From MVRV01 sp964646755 (GTDB lineage Bacteria; Desulfobacterota; Syntrophia; Syntrophales; Smithellaceae), in NCBI GenBank assembly GCA_964646755.1, contig CAZYIE010000012.1, positions 1 through 64,000 on the forward strand: a DNA stretch of 64,000 nt, read 5' to 3'. Below are positions 1 through 8,462 of this stretch, piece after piece. Below the pieces are notes generated by a model. That model did not search any database. It worked only from the letters and a program-made list of their open reading frames with translations, and was not told the origin of the DNA. Positions within the stretch are counted from its first letter, which is position 1. The number at the start of each line of letters is the position of its first letter. Made by a program: the position numbers and the translations under genes.

Positions 1-1152
1 TCATCGCTTTTGCCCAGCAGATCGGTCAGGAGACAATTATTGTCCTGGCCCAATGTCGGCGCGGGACCGCGTGCTTCCACCCTGCTGTTGACAGCTTTTA
101 CGGCATTACCGAAAATTGTGACGGCGCCAACACCCGGTTGTTCAATTTCAACCAGCATGCCCCGCGCTTTTGTATGGGGATTTTCTATAACCTGCTTGAT
201 GTTGTTCACTGGCGCGACAGGGGCGCCGCTGTGCATCAGCGCAGCCATTACTTCTTCGGTTGATCGGACGGACGTCCACTCCTCGATGATGTCTTTGAGC
301 TCTACCTGATGGGTGTTGCGAACCATGGGATTTGAAAAGCGGGGATCCTCAGCAAGCTCGGACCTGCCGATTCCCGTGCAAAGCCCTTTGAATGTATGTT
401 CGCTGATACAGATAATAAAAACGTGTGAGTCAGCTGTTTTGAAAATATCAAATGGCGTTATGAGTTCAAAACGGTTACCTGAACGCTCGGTCACATGGCC
501 GGCCACCGTGTACTCCACAAACTTCGATTCCAGGAGGGTGATGGCAACGTCATACATTGCGATGTCGAGGTATTCGCCCTGGCCTGTTTTCTCCCGCGCG
601 TAAAGGGCTGCGCATACGGCGAAAGCGGCGTTATATGCGGTGGAAATGTCGACAATCAGAGTGCCGGATCTGACGGGAGGCCGGTCCGGATAGCCCGTGG
701 TGCTCATGAGACCAGATATGGCCTGTATGACGGAATCGTAACCGGGAAGTGGTGAGAGCGGCCCGTATTGACCGTAGCCGGAAATGGAGCACATGATAAG
801 CTTGGGGTTTACCTGCTTCAGCGTATCGTAATCGAGACCGAGCTTTTTCATCGTGCCCGGCGTCATGTTTTCCACCAGAACATCTGCCGCCGCAATAAGA
901 TCCTTGAACAGGGCAACGCCTTCCGGTTTTTTGAGATCAATCACAGCGCTCCGCTTGCCGTGGTTCAGGGTGATAAAGGAAGCCGATGCTCCTTCCTTGT
1001 AAGGCGGGAAAAATCGCGCCTCGTCACCGATGACCGGTTTTTCGATTTTTATTACTTCAGCGCCCATATCACCCATAAAATAGCAGCAACCGGGTCCTGC
1101 TACTGTTGTTGAAAAATCTATTATTCGCACCCCGTCAAGCATTCCTCTCATG
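1..1152 (-). CDS. CaiB/BaiF (family III) CoA-transferase, C-terminus cut by window edge
   Basis: The frame is open from the ATG at 1152 to the left edge, so about 384 residues are visible and only the extreme C-terminus is missing. The N-terminus reads MRGMLDGVRIIDFSTTVAGP, followed by MGDMGAEVIKIE and LVENMTPGTMKKLG, all typical of family III CoA-transferases. The segment SGTLIVDIST carries the Asp expected to form the covalent aspartyl-CoA intermediate. These enzymes move CoA between a carboxylic acid and an acyl-CoA; the substrate cannot be read from sequence. An AGGAGA ribosome site precedes the start, behind an AT-rich leader. The C-terminal part is repeated in broken form at 3451-3754. 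It lies on the same strand as the MarR-SDR genes upstream and may share their regulation. Confidence 0.9.
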
Positions 1153-1320
1153 GTAGAATCTCCTTGTTTTATATAAACAAATTACAGAAAATTATTTTAT
1201 AGTATGTAATTTTTGGCGGTGCATGGATTTGCAAAATATCTTCAAGAAGTCGTGCCGGGCCGCGCGTGGTTTGTCCGCCGCTGTGTTTTTTCGCGAGGAA
1301 GCACACCTTCCCAATCAAGA

Positions 1321-1355
1321 TCAGGCCATCGCCCCTGCGACAGGCGATGGCCTGA
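1321..1355 (-). terminator. hairpin downstream of the 215-aa membrane-anchored protein
   Basis: A perfect 13-bp inverted repeat (TCAGGCCATCGCC at 1321-1333, its complement at 1343-1355) with a 9-nt loop lies 17 bp past the stop of the gene ending at 1373. On the minus strand it is followed by TCTTGATT rather than a clean T run, so it may be a weak intrinsic terminator or an mRNA-stabilising hairpin between this gene and the CoA-transferase. Confidence 0.5.
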
Positions 1356-1372
1356 ATGTCTTGTGAAAACCG

Positions 1373-2020
1373 CTATTCCTTATCGATTCCCACCCATTTT
1401 GCGGCGGGGCCGATGACCAGGAAGGGGGCCGGATTGATCTTCCCTCCGCCCAATGCCATATAACCGAGGCCAATAAACAGGTTGCCGTTGATCTTACGGA
1501 GTTCGTCCCGCATGGAATTAACAGTGCCTGAATTGTAGGCGCCGTAATTGAGCTTGAAGGCCGGCTTTCCGTCATGATCCGACAATCCGATTTCCGTATC
1601 CATCTTACGGGTTCGGAATATCTTGCCGGTGGCGTCCTTGAAGATGTTATATCCATAGCCCTTATTTTTTTCGAAAGGATAGAATGCCTTGCCTTCCCAG
1701 TGTCCCGGGCCGAAAAAGTGATGGGTATAATACCCTGCGCTAGTTGCCATGATCCCGACATCCACCGTCGCTGCGGTGTATTCACCGTTAAAATCCTGGA
1801 AAGAAGGCGCAGTGGCGGCATAGTAGAGCTGGAAGACATCAGCCTTGCCGAGCTTCTTGATGTCATTGGCTGTCGCCTTTTCCGGCGAAACACCCAGTAT
1901 CTTTTCCATGCTCCTTCCGTCGTACTTCCCACCCTTCTGTAAAATGTTGATTCCGGTCAGGGCAAGCTGCGCAACGACCAGGACGGCTATGACAGCTATA
2001 ACTATTTTCAATGCTTTCAT
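1373..2020 (-). CDS. membrane-anchored protein of unknown function (215 aa)
   Basis: I do not recognise a family. The first 25 residues form one hydrophobic segment after MKALK, consistent with an uncleaved signal anchor or signal peptide. The rest is soluble, rich in Gly and aromatic residues (GYYTHHFFGPGHWEG), with no cysteine pairs or obvious catalytic motif. The start at 2020 is supported by GGAGGAAATCTT just upstream. It follows the SDR stop by 18 bp on the same strand, so it is probably the third gene of a MarR-SDR-this-protein operon and may handle the same lipid or acyl substrate in the envelope; that role is inference from context only. Confidence 0.75.
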   Translation of the reverse strand: MKALKIVIAVIAVLVVAQLALTGINILQKGGKYDGRSMEKILGVSPEKATANDIKKLGKADVFQLYYAATAPSFQDFNGEYTAATVDVGIMATSAGYYTHHFFGPGHWEGKAFYPFEKNKGYGYNIFKDATGKIFRTRKMDTEIGLSDHDGKPAFKLNYGAYNSGTVNSMRDELRKINGNLFIGLGYMALGGGKINPAPFLVIGPAAKWVGIDKE

Positions 2021-2038
2021 AAGATTTCCTCCAAGGGG

Positions 2039-2881
2039 TTATTTACAGTTTCTTCCTTTCCATGAGTCGTTGCACGTGGCCATGCCCATGGTTTTATTTA
2101 ACCAGTCCATTGCATTAATCGAGAAGAGAACCTTGGTGAGCGGCGTTAGTATTTTAACGGGAAAACTCGGCACCGCAACCATGGCCGTGTTGTTTTTGAT
2201 TGCCTTGATCACCTTTTTGGTCACGTCGGAGGCGGCGAGCATCTTCGTGCCGGCGACCATTTTTGACCCGTCGAACATGCCGGTATTCACCGTGTTCGGA
2301 CAGATATAGGTGACGCCAATATCATATTTGTGTTTCTCACAGGTTTGTTCATATAAGACACCAATAAACGNNNNNNNNNNTGCATCCGAGAAACCAATTA
2401 CGCCGAACTTGCTGGCGCAATAGGCGGTAAGGTTAGGTATTGCCAATATGCCGCCCGCCGACGCGAAATTTATGATATGGCCCGATTTGCGCGCCACCAT
2501 GCCCGGCAGAAAAGCCTTGCAGGTCCAGAACTGGGCGGTGAGATTGATGTTGATAGTTTTTTCAATAGCGTCATCGGGCAGATCGAGAAGCTCCTGTGCT
2601 CTGACTATACCGGCGTTGTTGACCAGGATATCGACGGGGCCTAATTCCTTTTCCACCTTTTTTGCCAGTTCGTAAACCGCTTTCCTATCGGAAATATCGC
2701 AGATGTAATGGGTGCATTTCCCGATTTTTGCCAATTCCTTCTTCGTTTTGGCAAGCTCTGCCTCGTTCACGTCTACGAGAATTACACTGCATCCTTCCCT
2801 GAGGAGATCTTCCGACAGGCTCCGGCCCATGCCCATCGCCGCCCCGGTCACAAGGGCAACCTTACCTTTTAAATCCTTCAT
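2039..2881 (-). CDS. short-chain dehydrogenase/reductase (SDR), interrupted by a scaffold gap
   Basis: A classical NAD(P)-dependent SDR of about 280 residues. The N-terminal Rossmann motif is VTGAAMGMGRSL, the structural NNAG motif is present (VDILVNNAGIV), and the catalytic Tyr-Lys pair is in YCASK. The C-terminal half (TYICPNTVNTGMF) resembles the retinol/17-beta-hydroxysteroid dehydrogenase-like branch, so a hydroxyl or keto group on a hydrophobic substrate is likely. Ten N at 2371-2380 fall just after FSDA; reading continues in the expected frame, so the gene is probably intact and only a few residues are unresolved. It lies 15 bp downstream of the MarR gene and is probably cotranscribed with it. 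Confidence 0.88.
   Translation of the reverse strand: MKDLKGKVALVTGAAMGMGRSLSEDLLREGCSVILVDVNEAELAKTKKELAKIGKCTHYICDISDRKAVYELAKKVEKELGPVDILVNNAGIVRAQELLDLPDDAIEKTININLTAQFWTCKAFLPGMVARKSGHIINFASAGGILAIPNLTAYCASKFGVIGFSDAXXXXFIGVLYEQTCEKHKYDIGVTYICPNTVNTGMFDGSKMVAGTKMLAASDVTKKVIKAIKNNTAMVAVPSFPVKILTPLTKVLFSINAMDWLNKTMGMATCNDSWKGRNCK
2371..2380. other. scaffold gap (10 N)
   Basis: A run of ten undetermined bases inside the SDR gene. The true gap length is unknown; sequence either side belongs to one SDR. Confidence 0.99.
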
Positions 2882-2896
2882 TCTTTCCCTCCTGAA

Positions 2897-3373
2897 TTAT
2901 TTACTTGAATGTGCTTCACTTCCATTTTTAGGCCGCGTGCCGAGAATCCTGTCCAGACATCGTGCGGTCGTAATAAACGCATCAAGCTCATCTTCGGAAA
3001 AGTCGTTGAGGTTTGTGGAAAGAACGCCGAACGAGTGATCTTCCACTGCCCGGACGGTTTTCTCGCCGTTGTCGGTCAAGGAAACGAGGATGGCCCGGCG
3101 GTCTTTCTCGTCTATTACCCTTTCCAACAGTTGCATTCTTTCCATTCTTGCCACGAGACGAGTCGTTGTGCTGATCGGCATTCCCATACGGTAGGCAACT
3201 TCGCTCATTCTCGATGGCGACTTCCTCCTCAATAACTGCAGGAGATAAATTTGCCCGTAAGACAGCTCGAAGCGCTTAACCTTGTCCCGCTCGAAGGCGT
3301 AAATAGCCGTAAGAGCATTAAAAAGCAACTGATCGAGCTCCGGGCGAGTTATCTTGATATCTGGCACCATCAT
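2897..3373 (-). CDS. MarR-family transcriptional regulator
   Basis: 158 residues with the MarR winged-helix layout: N-terminal dimerisation helix, recognition region SRMSEVAYRMGMPISTTTRL, and wing ERVIDEKDRRAILVSLTDNG with the conserved D-x-R-R-A pattern. It lies immediately upstream of the SDR on the same strand and is the likely local regulator of the SDR operon; MarR proteins usually release DNA on binding a small phenolic or acyl ligand. I did not find a convincing palindrome in its short upstream region. Confidence 0.88.
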   Translation of the reverse strand: MMVPDIKITRPELDQLLFNALTAIYAFERDKVKRFELSYGQIYLLQLLRRKSPSRMSEVAYRMGMPISTTTRLVARMERMQLLERVIDEKDRRAILVSLTDNGEKTVRAVEDHSFGVLSTNLNDFSEDELDAFITTARCLDRILGTRPKNGSEAHSSK

Positions 3374-3450
3374 TACTCCGAATAATCAAATTTAAATATC
3401 TTTGAACACAATTACTTCCATGTTGCAACTAATATTTTAAGGCTTTGGTA

Positions 3451-3754
3451 TCACTTGACCTGTCCCATGATCCCCGAAGCGAGTATTTTGTCGGCTTCTT
3501 CATCGCTTTTGCCCAGCAGATCGGTCAGGAGACAATTATTGTCCTGGCCCAATGCCGGCGCGGGACCGCATGCTTCCACCCTGCTGTTGACCGCTTTTAC
3601 GGCATTACCGAAAATTGTGACGGTGCCAACGCCCGGTTGTTCAATTTCAACCAGCATACCCCGCGCTTTTGTATGGGGGTCCTCAGCAAGCTCGGGCCTG
3701 CCGATTCCCGTGCAAAGACCTTTGAATGTATGTTCGCTGATACAGATAATAAAA
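3451..3754 (-). pseudogene. internally deleted 3' fragment of a CaiB/BaiF CoA-transferase
   Basis: From 3500 to 3754 this stretch matches positions 1-180 and 346-420 of the window with only scattered mismatches. It is a second copy of the CoA-transferase 3' end that lacks 165 bp (55 codons), so the frame is kept across the deletion. It reads FIICISEHTFKGL, then jumps to the HTKARGMLVEIEQPG region, and ends in LASGIMGQVK. Upstream the frame meets a TGA before any plausible start, and the first 250 or so residues are absent. The upper part of the homology stops abruptly at 3754. It is most likely a non-functional relic of a duplication that flanks the MarR-SDR operon. Confidence 0.85.
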
Positions 3755-3818
3755 TATTGAAATAACGGAAGAAATCTATCTGTGATGATTATTCAGATAT
3801 GGATGGGAAATAAACCGC

Positions 3819-3858
3819 AGCGCGCTTCCCGTTGCTCTCAAAAGGCAGGAAGCGCGCT
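3819..3858 (-). terminator. probable terminator of the acyl-CoA ligase gene
   Basis: An 11-bp perfect inverted repeat (AGCGCGCTTCC at 3819-3829, complement at 3848-3858) lies 30 bp past the ligase stop codon on the minus strand. It is followed by GCGGTTTATTT, a modest T-rich tail. Confidence 0.5.
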
Positions 3859-3887
3859 ACAGCCGGAGATTATCTATTAATGCATGG

Positions 3888-5579
3888 TCATATCTTGTCG
3901 CTCATCATTTTTTTGATTTCGCGCTTCAGTATTTTACCGACTCCGCTCGTGGGCAGTTCGCCCATGAACTCGATAACTTTCGGGACTTTATACGGCGCGA
4001 TATTTTCCTTGAGGAAGGCCAGAATTTTATCTTTTTCCGCTTCGTTTTTTTCTATTCCGGGCTTGAGAACGATGGCGCAGGCAACGCGTTCCGAACCGGG
4101 TCGTTCCGGATCGGATATGCCCACAGATGCCGCCAACTGAATATCCGGGTGCTTGGACAGGACGTCGTCGAGCTCACGGGTGAAGACCTTAAATCCAGAG
4201 ACGATGACCATGTCCTTTAGCCTGTCAACTATAAAGAAATAACCGTCTTCGTCCATGCGGGCAACATCGCCCGTGTGCATCCAGCCGTCCCTGATGGCGT
4301 TAGCCGTTTCTTCCGGTTTGTTAAAATAGCCATTCATGACCTGCGGACCGCGTATTAAAATCTCTCCTGGTTGACCTGGCTCTGCCAGTTGGCCGGTTTC
4401 CGGGTCAACGAGCTTGAATTCCGTGTCGGAGATAGGCATGCCGATGGAGCTGGCCTTTTTCTTGCCGTAACGGGGATTACAGCAAGTCACCGGAGAGGTT
4501 TCAGTCATGCCGTAAAGTTCGATGAAGTTTCCTTCGCCGATTACAGCTTCGAGCTCTTTGATGTTTTCCGAGGGGAAGGGCGCGGCGGCGCTAAGACACC
4601 ACTTCAGAGAACTCAGGTCCAATTGCTTGAACTCCGGCTTCTTCATAAGTTCAAAATAAACGGTTGGTACGTTGACCATGAACGAGGGTCGATATTTCTT
4701 CATTACGCTGATGAGAAAATGGGAGTCCCGGGGATTGGGTACGCAGATTTGGGTGGTTCCTTTGGTTATGGTAAATCCGCCCAGGGCGAGTCCCGCGATA
4801 TGAAAGAGGGGAAAGGCTGAAAGCGCCACATGTTCTGCCCGGATATCAAGCCAGTTGAGTACCTGGTTCCGGTTATACATATAATTCTTTTGGGTGAGCA
4901 AAGCCCCTTTGGCCGGACCGGTTGTCCCCCCCGTATACATCATGAATATTGCGTCATTCATCGTACGGGGCACCGATACCGGATCGGCGGCCATGTCCTT
5001 CATCACCTGGCTGAACCTTGCCACCGTTTTCCCTTTGAGAGGAACGACATTGCCGGTTGGTATTTTTTTCAGGAGTTTTCCCAGTACCTTTTTGATTCCG
5101 GGAAGAAAATCGGCTATCTCTGATACCACAACAGTGCTGAAGGATGCTTTGTCCGCCACTTCGGCGATTTTATCGAAGAGAACGTCCACCGTGATGATCA
5201 GTTTTGTTCCGGAATCGTTTAACTGATGCGCCATCTCCGTCGGTGTGAGCAGAGGGCTCAGGCCAGTTGATACGCATCCGGCTTTCTGTACAGCGATCAC
5301 ACTTAAATAATGGGCGGGTATGTTTGGCATGTGCAAACCGACGACATCGTTCGGCTTGAGGCCGCATTTTAGAAGATACTGCGCGAGTCTGTTGGAAAGA
5401 GCGTCAATTTCTTTGAAAGTCAGCTTCGTGTCCAGATAAATCAGTGCGGTTTTGTTAGGATACTGCTTTACCGTTTCTGCGAACATTACCGCAAATGTCT
5501 TGTCCTCGTAAGATAATTGCGGTCCAACGCTCTTGTCATAATTACGCAGCCATGGTTTCTGAGAATAAATATCTGCCAT
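3888..5579 (-). CDS. AMP-forming long-chain acyl-CoA synthetase (ligase)
   Basis: 563 residues from the ATG at 5579, chosen because GGGAGGATGTGTGCTT directly precedes it; the frame is open further up to 5666 without a good ribosome site. The adenylate-forming motifs are intact: the phosphate-binding loop YTGGTTGPAKG, the acyl-AMP motif ELYGMTETSP, GWMHTGDVARMDEDGYFFIVDR, and the C-terminal catalytic lysine in SGVGKILKREIKK. It would activate a medium- or long-chain carboxylic acid to its CoA thioester using ATP. The hairpin at 3819-3858 follows the stop. It fits the CoA-transferases and SDR nearby as part of acyl-CoA metabolism. Confidence 0.93.
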   Translation of the reverse strand: MADIYSQKPWLRNYDKSVGPQLSYEDKTFAVMFAETVKQYPNKTALIYLDTKLTFKEIDALSNRLAQYLLKCGLKPNDVVGLHMPNIPAHYLSVIAVQKAGCVSTGLSPLLTPTEMAHQLNDSGTKLIITVDVLFDKIAEVADKASFSTVVVSEIADFLPGIKKVLGKLLKKIPTGNVVPLKGKTVARFSQVMKDMAADPVSVPRTMNDAIFMMYTGGTTGPAKGALLTQKNYMYNRNQVLNWLDIRAEHVALSAFPLFHIAGLALGGFTITKGTTQICVPNPRDSHFLISVMKKYRPSFMVNVPTVYFELMKKPEFKQLDLSSLKWCLSAAAPFPSENIKELEAVIGEGNFIELYGMTETSPVTCCNPRYGKKKASSIGMPISDTEFKLVDPETGQLAEPGQPGEILIRGPQVMNGYFNKPEETANAIRDGWMHTGDVARMDEDGYFFIVDRLKDMVIVSGFKVFTRELDDVLSKHPDIQLAASVGISDPERPGSERVACAIVLKPGIEKNEAEKDKILAFLKENIAPYKVPKVIEFMGELPTSGVGKILKREIKKMMSDKI

Positions 5580-5824
5580 AAGCACACATCCTCCCTTCTT
5601 TATTTGCTGGTTAAGGTTTCTTAATCTGCCATTATCCGCATTTCCTCCAATTTGGTTTTTTGACAAGACATTGTCAGTTGATGTTTTGCAATATAGGGAA
5701 GTTTATCTTTAATGTCAATTTCTTGTTGAATTAACATCAAGAATAGAATTCGAGCAAAATGCACACTCTGGAGCCGGATGAAATATAAAAGACAGTACCG
5801 CAGCTAAATTGTCGGTGGTGTGTT

Positions 5825-6511
5825 TCAGCCGATCCGCTTGTCCGTCTCTTTGGTTGCTTCGACCTCAAAGGCATCAGGGGCGGCAGGCAATTCCGGAATT
5901 TCAGCGCTGAAATAATGAGGATAGTATTTACGCGCTTCCATTATCATCAGCTCATAAGGGAAATCATCAAAGGGGCCGTAGTCATGAACGTATTCCATAT
6001 GACGCCGACCGTTTTTATCGAACGGGTGAAAAGTGGAATCGTTCTTGCCGTCAAACTCCAGCGGCAGCACCCCGAACTTTTCGCACAGTGAGAGATTAAA
6101 TGCCGGGGTTGCCTTTACCCATCGGCCTTCCAGATAAAATTCCGTTAATCCATGGAAAACGAACAGGTCTGTTTTCATCAGCTCCCTCAGTCGCTCGGTG
6201 ACAAGATGATTTATGACATTGGCAAAGCGCAGCCTGGCGGGAATCCCGGCGGCACGTCCGACGGCAGCCAGAAGGATGGCCTTCTGCACACACCACCCGT
6301 TCCCTTTGGTGAGGATAAGATCCGCACGGAAGCTTTCTTTATCCAAAGAAAACGAGTAAGGATTATAGATAATTTTATCCCGTACAGCATAATACAGTTT
6401 TATGGCTTTCTCCAAATCCGATTGCGCGTCTTCGATGGCCGTCCGGGAAAACTCACCGATGGCAGGCGAATCGCTGGTGATAAAATATGTGGGGTTCAGT
6501 AAAGTGTCCAT
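5825..6511 (-). CDS. transglutaminase-like domain protein
   Basis: 228 residues with the transglutaminase/protease-like core: the nucleophile region KGNGWCVQKAILLAAVGRAAGIPAR (Cys74) and HGLTEFYLEGRWVKATPAF (His121). The third catalytic position, usually Asp in W-V-x-x-D-P-T, is Thr136 here, so activity or the precise third residue is uncertain. There is no signal peptide, so it is probably cytoplasmic. The ATG at 6511 is preceded by GAGGG. The stop of the membrane protein that starts at 7195 lies only 21 bp upstream, so the two are likely cotranscribed. The substrate is unknown; members of this superfamily cleave or cross-link amide bonds. Confidence 0.8.
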   Translation of the reverse strand: MDTLLNPTYFITSDSPAIGEFSRTAIEDAQSDLEKAIKLYYAVRDKIIYNPYSFSLDKESFRADLILTKGNGWCVQKAILLAAVGRAAGIPARLRFANVINHLVTERLRELMKTDLFVFHGLTEFYLEGRWVKATPAFNLSLCEKFGVLPLEFDGKNDSTFHPFDKNGRRHMEYVHDYGPFDDFPYELMIMEARKYYPHYFSAEIPELPAAPDAFEVEATKETDKRIG

Positions 6512-6532
6512 TTTCCCTCGTATAATGTTTAC

Positions 6533-7195
6533 CTACTTTTTTCCGTAATTTGTGTAAAAAGCAAATCTGCCCAGAAATAAATGGATGGAAAGTGCGATTG
6601 CGGCAAAGAATAGAGCTGCCATTATTCTGATAAAATTTAGATCGACAAGCGGTGTTACAGGAAATACGTGGGTTTTTTCGAAAGCAGCCCATTTGTGAAT
6701 ATCGATACGTGATCCCGCGATTTCGACGGCCATTTTCATCATATCTCTTCTGCTCCGGTAGCGGACCATCGCGACCTGATCCCATTCTTCAGCGCCTTCA
6801 AAAGAGATGAATTTGCCGCTTACATTGGCACCGAACACCGGATGCGCCGCGTATTTGAATAAAAGCGGGATGATCGCGGCGTTATAACGGTTGCTGGCTG
6901 CGATGGGATTGTCATTAAAACCTGATCCTTCCGGGTATAGAGCTTTCTTACGGAATTTCATCAAATTAACCATGTAATATTCTTTGCCGTCATCGCTTTT
7001 GGCGAGATCACGGAATTTTTGCAGTATCAGTGTTTCCGTTTTGCCGCTATTTCCTGAGCGTTGCTGCATTTCGGCAATCAGTGCGCTTGCTTCCGCTTCG
7101 GACAACGGCTTTCCGCTGCCTCCATACCAGGTGAAAAAAGCAATATACAATGATACAAAAACTGTTGTTAAAATTATTGGTCCAATCTTTTTCAA
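6533..7195 (-). CDS. membrane protein with a DUF1330-like (ferredoxin-fold) domain
   Basis: 220 residues: a transmembrane segment at about residues 5-22, a soluble middle part, and a second transmembrane segment at about 188-208. The middle contains YYMVNLMKFRKKALYP and, later, DQVAMVRYRSRRDMMKMA, a pattern like the DUF1330/dimeric alpha-beta barrel fold. No function is known. The start is a TTG at 7195 preceded by GAGGAACTACAC. It lies between the dehalogenase-like lipoprotein and the transglutaminase-like gene, with gaps of about 20-30 bp, in what looks like one minus-strand operon. Confidence 0.7.
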   Translation of the reverse strand: MKKIGPIILTTVFVSLYIAFFTWYGGSGKPLSEAEASALIAEMQQRSGNSGKTETLILQKFRDLAKSDDGKEYYMVNLMKFRKKALYPEGSGFNDNPIAASNRYNAAIIPLLFKYAAHPVFGANVSGKFISFEGAEEWDQVAMVRYRSRRDMMKMAVEIAGSRIDIHKWAAFEKTHVFPVTPLVDLNFIRIMAALFFAAIALSIHLFLGRFAFYTNYGKK

Positions 7196-7226
7196 GTGTA
7201 GTTCCTCAACAGGAATTTTAAACAGA

Positions 7227-8444
7227 TCATTTACGGACCGGGTTGTTTTTTATGAACTGCACCGTCTTTTCGGCCAGAATTTCACCGACGTCTTCCTGGA
7301 TAAAGTGGTTGGCATTAAAACGTTCGTGCGATTGACCTTTGGCGCCGGGAATATGATTGATCAGCAAATTGATGCGTTCCTTAGTTCCAAGCAATTTGTC
7401 TTTTTCACCGGCAAATGTGAGAAATGGTTTCTCAAATTTGCCGAGATTTTCCCATGCTTGTTGATTATTATCTTCAATGGCAGCCATCATGGAAGGGAAG
7501 GCCCTGGGGGAGGCTTTATAAATGATGTCCGGATATGGGGCGTTATAAGCCGCTTTTTCCGCCGGTGTTAGATCAATGACCGTTGCGGCCTCCAGAACCT
7601 GTCCCGGTTCCATATTCGGGGCTGAGAGGCAGTAATTTATCCAGCGCTGAAAACTTTGGGGAAACTTTTCCAACGATGCAAGCCCGATGGCCAGAATAAA
7701 GTTGTCGGGAACGGAGCAGTCAATCTTCACCGGATTGGGCACATAAAGCGGGTTTTCTCCTTTTTTCATCACCGGTAGAGTAGTATTGGCCGCGACGATT
7801 CTGGCAAAGTCCCCGGGCCTGTCACCGGCGATCCGCAGTCCGATGAGCCCACCCCAGTCCTGGCAGAAAAGAGTAATCTGTTTTAGCTTCTGCTCCCTGA
7901 TGAATTTTTTTACCCATTTCACCTGCTGTTCGAACGTGTGAATGCCAAGTTCAATAGGCTTGTCCGAGCGTCCGGTGCCGATCAGGTCAAGGGCAATCGC
8001 CCTGTATCCTGCTTTCGCCAAAACCGGCACCATTTTCCGGTAAAGATAGGACCAGCTGGGCTGGCCATGCAGCATTAATATAACCTCGCCGTTCTTCGGT
8101 CCTTCATCGACATAATGCATGCGGAGTCCGTCAATGAGAACATAATTTGGTTTAAACGGATAACCGGGAAGGTTATTAAACCTGTAATCAGGGGTGCGGA
8201 CGTATTGGATCCCTCCTTTTGTTGTCCGGATAACGGCAGCGGAATTTTGGGGAACACAGGCTGGATAATTTGTATCCACGACCATTTGCCAGTTTGGGTT
8301 GCGTGAAGGGTAATTCAAATCAGATACTTTCTTATCCTGTCCGCAGGAGATTACCGATAGGATAAGAAAAAATGATGCAGATGTACAGATAATCCGGTAA
8401 AAAACGATTAAATATGAAATTTCCGGGCCGTTTTTTCTGAGCAT
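7227..8444 (-). CDS. DhlA-like haloalkane dehalogenase / alpha-beta hydrolase, predicted lipoprotein
   Basis: 405 residues. The N-terminus is a hydrophobic signal ending in a lipobox-like VISC (Cys34), so the enzyme is probably membrane-tethered outside the cytoplasm. The catalytic domain has the oxyanion segment MLHGQPSWSYLYRKMVPVL (about 124-142), the nucleophile elbow CQDWGG with Asp196 followed by Trp197, an acid loop AGEKDK, and a late catalytic His in NANHFIQED. An aspartate nucleophile followed by Trp is the hallmark of haloalkane dehalogenases, which hydrolyse carbon-halogen bonds; HGxP and the surrounding sequence are closest to the DhlA type. Epoxide hydrolases share the Asp-Trp pair, so that remains an alternative. 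GGAGG precedes the ATG. Confidence 0.82.
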   Translation of the reverse strand: MLRKNGPEISYLIVFYRIICTSASFFLILSVISCGQDKKVSDLNYPSRNPNWQMVVDTNYPACVPQNSAAVIRTTKGGIQYVRTPDYRFNNLPGYPFKPNYVLIDGLRMHYVDEGPKNGEVILMLHGQPSWSYLYRKMVPVLAKAGYRAIALDLIGTGRSDKPIELGIHTFEQQVKWVKKFIREQKLKQITLFCQDWGGLIGLRIAGDRPGDFARIVAANTTLPVMKKGENPLYVPNPVKIDCSVPDNFILAIGLASLEKFPQSFQRWINYCLSAPNMEPGQVLEAATVIDLTPAEKAAYNAPYPDIIYKASPRAFPSMMAAIEDNNQQAWENLGKFEKPFLTFAGEKDKLLGTKERINLLINHIPGAKGQSHERFNANHFIQEDVGEILAEKTVQFIKNNPVRK

Positions 8445-8462
8445 ATTTTCCTCCAGTTCTGT

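Noticed and set aside
1321..1932. 203-codon minus-strand frame overlapping the 215-aa membrane protein
   Set aside because: Same strand but another frame, Ser/Arg-rich, without a ribosome site. The 215-aa frame has a signal anchor and GGAGGAAA.
2371..2380. SDR as a pseudogene because of the interruption
   Set aside because: The interruption is ten N from scaffolding; both sides fit one intact SDR.
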